The notes under the pieces: model-generated | Seen by the model: only the letters and a program-made list of their open reading frames with translations | Databases searched by the model: none | What the model was told of the DNA's origin: nothing | NCBI GenBank assembly: GCA_035353855.1 | Contig: DAOQAK010000074.1 | Coordinates: forward strand, 6,280 to 14,571 | DNA length: 8,292 nucleotides | From: Bacteroidales bacterium | Lineage (GTDB): Bacteria; Bacteroidota; Bacteroidia; Bacteroidales; CG2-30-32-10 | Direction: 5' to 3' | Translations under genes and position numbers: made by a program | Shown here: piece by piece, positions 5,076 to 8,292 of the stretch | How positions within the stretch are numbered: position 1 is the stretch's first letter | Layout of the letters: each line of letters starts with the position of its first letter

Positions 5076-5858
5076 AAGCATCAACGATATTTTTTCCTGA
5101 TTCTCAGATAGTATTCTTTTAGTTTCTTTGTATCCTAAATTAAATATCTCATTGATCTTAGAAATATCAAGGAGTTTAAATTTTTCAAGTCCTATAGGTT
5201 CAATAAAAATATCACATTTATTTATTTTTTTTGACATGTGCGATGAAAAACTTAAATGAAAAGAACGTTCGGCAATACTCATAATACTGGTAAATTCTTC
5301 ACAGTAACCAAAAGGATTCACATGAATTCCTATTATAAAGTCACATATTTTTTCAACAGGTTCTATTGGAAAATTATTTAATACACCTCCATCAACAAAG
5401 GATTTTTCATCTATTTTAATTGGAGCAAATATAACAGGTACTGTAGAAGAAGCTAGTATAGGTTTGAGAAGTTCTCCGCTGCTAAAGTATTTACAGATAC
5501 CTTCATTTAAGTTAGTTGCAGTAACAATTAATGGAATGGTAAGTTCTTCAAATGTTTTTGCTTTCAGATTTTGTGAAATGATTTTTGTAAGTCCTGTCAT
5601 TTTTAAAAGACCTTTTTTGGGAATAACAATTTCTAGGTATTTGAATAGTTTTTTTTCCGAAAACATATTCATTATTTCATCCCCGTTTTTCCCGTCTGCA
5701 TATAATGATCCTGCAATTGCTCCTGCACTTGTACCCGATATGATTCCAGGAAAAATACCGGCTTCATTTAATGCTTTCAGCGCTCCGGCATGAGCAAAGC
5801 CTCTTACTCCGCCGCCACTTAATACAAGACCAATTTTATATTTTTTTTCTTTAATCAT
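5067..5858 (-). CDS. Patatin-like phospholipase family protein
   Basis: This 263-residue protein is a compact bacterial patatin, close to the RssA/YlbK-like size class. GGGVRG (15-20) forms the oxyanion hole, GTSAG (42-46) holds nucleophile Ser44, and DGG (156-158) holds the catalytic Asp156, so the Ser-Asp dyad is complete. These enzymes hydrolyse acyl esters of phospholipids or other lipids. No signal peptide is seen, so it probably acts in the cytoplasm or at the inner membrane, unlike the larger two-domain outer-membrane patatins. Its ATG lies inside the last codons of the upstream PHP gene; the 8-base overlap ATGATTAA also contains that gene's stop. Translation is therefore probably coupled. 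The 3' end overlaps the convergent Nudix gene by 9 bp, and no terminator hairpin is visible between them. The lipid substrate is unknown. Confidence 0.93.
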   Translation of the reverse strand: MIKEKKYKIGLVLSGGGVRGFAHAGALKALNEAGIFPGIISGTSAGAIAGSLYADGKNGDEIMNMFSEKKLFKYLEIVIPKKGLLKMTGLTKIISQNLKAKTFEELTIPLIVTATNLNEGICKYFSSGELLKPILASSTVPVIFAPIKIDEKSFVDGGVLNNFPIEPVEKICDFIIGIHVNPFGYCEEFTSIMSIAERSFHLSFSSHMSKKINKCDIFIEPIGLEKFKLLDISKINEIFNLGYKETKRILSENQEKISLMLSL

Positions 5859-8232
5859 TAAGCTTTGTAAACTTTGTGATTTTATGTTGATTATTAATAG
5901 TCAGGTTTAAGGTATATATTCCGGTTGCTAATGATTCTGTTGTTATGTTAATGATATGTTCTCCTTCCGAAAAATCCTGCGAAGTGGATTTACTTATTAG
6001 TCTACCGCTAAAATCAAATATTTCATAATGAATAGTTGCATTCTTTTTCAGGTTTAATGAAATATTGTAGTTGTCGTATACAGGGTTAGGATAAAAATTT
6101 ATTCCTGAAAAATAGATGTCAGAAATATTTCCAACAGTAATAGCTGGTTTTTTTATCCAAATTGGATTGGTATAACAATTAAAATTTTCGGAAGACCTTT
6201 TATAAATGGAACTTAGTGTACCATAATTCTTATATGTAGTTAACTCGGCACGAATGTAAAAATATTTGTTATCCTGAATACTATCGGGGGCAATAAAAAG
6301 CAGCAATAATGAATCGACATTGTAGATATAAGATTTATTTAATACTGATGAATCAAGTGGCAGATAAATAGTGTGTTCTCCATTTTGAGTACCTACAATA
6401 AATTTTAATTTATTAAAGTTTCCAAATTCGGCAGAAGTAACTATATCTAATTTCAATTTCGCATTTTGATATTCGGCTACTGTTGGTGTTGCTTCCTGTC
6501 CTACTATATATTCCGAAGTGCTGTTATTTCCGTCAATGCTTATTCCAATTGAAACCAGGGGACCATCAGATATAATTGAATTTCCATTTTCAAGTGATGA
6601 CAAAATATTGCTTCCTGCATTTCCCATTCCTGATGGGCAATAAACCAGTGTAGTTAATTTTCCTATAGCATCATCACTGATGTCGCCGGTAACACCATAT
6701 ACAAAATTTGTATTACAATAATTAAAATCGCCATGAGCATCGCTTCCTGCAGAAATATAAAATTTATAATTATTCAAAGCATTATTGTTATTTTTCATTA
6801 TCAATCCTTTTTTCAGAAGGTATTTCGTTACTTCTAATCCACCCAGAAAACGATTAATACTTGATGAAGTATTGGTTGAATCATAAACAACAAAAGGTGT
6901 AATTCCGCTATCATATGTTACATTCCATGGATTAAACGATTCATCGGTAGTTGCCATAGTATTGTGGTAATTCCAGATTTGTCCGCCTTTAATTTTTGAT
7001 TTAAAAAGTTCCATGCTTGTATTTGTTGAAAATATATCAGATGCGTATGATGTGTTATTACATATCACCACATCATGACCTGCAGAATTTGCACCATTAG
7101 CCAAAAATCCTGCATCGTTTAAATTCCAAATTCCTCCACTGATTAATGAAGAAAGTTTATCGCCTCCGGAAAATGGATGTGCAGCATATGCGAAACCTCC
7201 CTTGGCTGTAAGTGTGTCAATGATATTATTAATGGTAATTGAAGTCGATGATAAGTCACCACCACCGTCGCCAAGGTATGGCAAAGAGTATGGCGATGAA
7301 CTTTGAGGATAGCAAAGCATATGAACAACACTACCTGCACTATTCTTTACTGATGCTTCTTCACTGTGAATAAACAACATGGAGTTATCCTGGTCATTTA
7401 AGGTTTGGATTTCTGATGTTTCGCGGTTCCAGTTACTTTGTATACTTGAACCATATTCATCATAATCGCATGAATGATTTGTTGAAGTTATCCAGTCGAG
7501 TCCAACAATTTTTGCAATTTCTTTAGTGCTTACTAAAGGCAATCCATATTCCGCAGAATTGTTTGTGTACATTGTATGATAATGTGCTTCGCCACGGTAC
7601 CAATCCTGTAATTTCGGGAAAGTATTGTCATATCTGAATACCCTGAAATATAATTCATCATCAGCTTCAAGTCCGCCTAAAGAAAAATAAACTTTAATGT
7701 CAACTATATCATCAAACCCAACTAATTTATCAGGAGGAATGGTAATTGTAAAATACCAGAATTGATGATTTACATTAACATAATCTCCATCCAGCCATGA
7801 ATTATCTTTTGTAAATTGAATGGTATAATTTGGGTCTTTAACCGGAAGGCTTTCATCAAACGATTGGACATCTAATGTGGCTTCAGTTACCGATTTTGCA
7901 GAGAAAAGTGAAAGGAATGCACTGTCAGTATATGTATTAAAAGTGATAGGGTTTCCGAATGATGCATCTTTTGCATTTTTTATATAAATGTTTACATAGA
8001 TAAGATCGGCATTACTATTTGTTAAGTTAGCATCTTTGATAAAAACATGAACAGGGATACCGTTTAACCCTCCTGACCCATTAGTTTTTTTCATATGCCA
8101 TGGTGTATCGGCAATAACATCTTTACCGGTTACATTGGTTTGCTTTGGATCTTTATAATTGCTTTGTGCGTTAATTATAAATGGAAATGAAAGAAGCAGA
8201 AAAAAAATAAATTGTTTTTTTAAAAAAATCAT
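5851..8232 (-). CDS. Secreted CehA/McbA-type PHP metallohydrolase with T9SS sorting domain
   Basis: This 793-residue protein carries a signal peptide (residues 1-22, cleavage likely after INA). Residues about 23-205 are a beta-rich region I do not recognise. Residues about 210-505 carry PHP-domain hallmarks in order: HYH (His217, His219), TNH (His253), IHSEE (His289, Glu291/Glu292), VVH (His304), AHP (His352) and GSDAH (Asp498, His500). This matches the CehA/McbA metallohydrolase branch of the PHP superfamily, where these residues bind metal ions for hydrolysis. The second motif usually reads TDH; Asn252 replaces that Asp. Residues about 555-695 are another beta-rich stretch. Residues about 710-793 are a type A T9SS sorting domain (FYPNPVYD at 713-720, FDFSGRLI, GIYTLNL), so the enzyme should reach the outer surface or medium. 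Known CehA/McbA members cleave carbamate esters or are uncharacterised; the substrate here is unknown. The downstream patatin overlaps by 8 bp. Confidence 0.87.
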   Translation of the reverse strand: MIFLKKQFIFFLLLSFPFIINAQSNYKDPKQTNVTGKDVIADTPWHMKKTNGSGGLNGIPVHVFIKDANLTNSNADLIYVNIYIKNAKDASFGNPITFNTYTDSAFLSLFSAKSVTEATLDVQSFDESLPVKDPNYTIQFTKDNSWLDGDYVNVNHQFWYFTITIPPDKLVGFDDIVDIKVYFSLGGLEADDELYFRVFRYDNTFPKLQDWYRGEAHYHTMYTNNSAEYGLPLVSTKEIAKIVGLDWITSTNHSCDYDEYGSSIQSNWNRETSEIQTLNDQDNSMLFIHSEEASVKNSAGSVVHMLCYPQSSSPYSLPYLGDGGGDLSSTSITINNIIDTLTAKGGFAYAAHPFSGGDKLSSLISGGIWNLNDAGFLANGANSAGHDVVICNNTSYASDIFSTNTSMELFKSKIKGGQIWNYHNTMATTDESFNPWNVTYDSGITPFVVYDSTNTSSSINRFLGGLEVTKYLLKKGLIMKNNNNALNNYKFYISAGSDAHGDFNYCNTNFVYGVTGDISDDAIGKLTTLVYCPSGMGNAGSNILSSLENGNSIISDGPLVSIGISIDGNNSTSEYIVGQEATPTVAEYQNAKLKLDIVTSAEFGNFNKLKFIVGTQNGEHTIYLPLDSSVLNKSYIYNVDSLLLLFIAPDSIQDNKYFYIRAELTTYKNYGTLSSIYKRSSENFNCYTNPIWIKKPAITVGNISDIYFSGINFYPNPVYDNYNISLNLKKNATIHYEIFDFSGRLISKSTSQDFSEGEHIINITTESLATGIYTLNLTINNQHKITKFTKLND

Positions 8233-8292
8233 AATTAGGGGTTGCTGAAAAATTCGAAGATGCTTTATTTTCAGGAATTATCTGCATATTTG

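Noticed and set aside
5464..5793. Plus-strand frame opposite the patatin gene
   Set aside because: It is antisense to the catalytic motifs of the patatin, which explain the open frame.
8171..8290. Minus-strand open frame of 40 codons entering from the right edge, possibly the 3' end of an upstream gene
   Set aside because: It is too short to recognise and would overlap the PHP gene by about 60 bp. The sequence beyond 8292 is needed to decide, so 8233-8292 is left without a call.

Overview
The window comes from a low-G+C member of the Bacteroidota. Two secreted proteins end in type IX secretion (T9SS) type A sorting domains with YPNP motifs, Shine-Dalgarno sequences are absent before genes, and promoters resemble the Bacteroidota TTG / TAnnTTTG pattern. 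It reads as ordinary chromosome with one unusual accessory patch at the left edge.

Left edge (1-684), read on the minus strand: a complete tRNA-Asn(GUU) gene, its terminator hairpin, and a small GIY-YIG nuclease gene. Then comes a second unit made of only the last ~28 bases of the same tRNA (interrupted by a GC-rich palindrome), a second version of the hairpin, and a second intact GIY-YIG gene that runs off the window. The two units are about 86% identical over the nuclease genes. They keep the same reading frame, and their hairpins differ by a compensated base pair. I read this as a tRNA-end-associated GIY-YIG module present in tandem. It is the most interesting feature here.

Middle (868-3636): a PfkB-family sugar/nucleoside kinase on the plus strand converges, across a bidirectional terminator, on a minus-strand T9SS-exported protein. 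That protein has a choice-of-anchor V (Reeler-like) region, two Ig-like regions and a sorting domain. A 536-bp AT-rich intergenic region follows. It holds the promoter of the exported protein, a perfect 13-bp inverted repeat, and the promoter of the next plus-strand gene.

Right half (3637-8232): a plus-strand pair encodes an acetylserotonin O-methyltransferase-like SAM enzyme and a Nudix hydrolase, 11 bp apart and probably one operon. It converges, with a 9-bp overlap of coding ends, on a minus-strand pair: a large secreted CehA/McbA-type PHP metallohydrolase with a T9SS sorting domain, then a patatin-like phospholipase. The two minus-strand genes overlap by 8 bp, so the phospholipase is probably translationally coupled. 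The substrates of the methyltransferase, the PHP protein and the patatin cannot be told from sequence alone.
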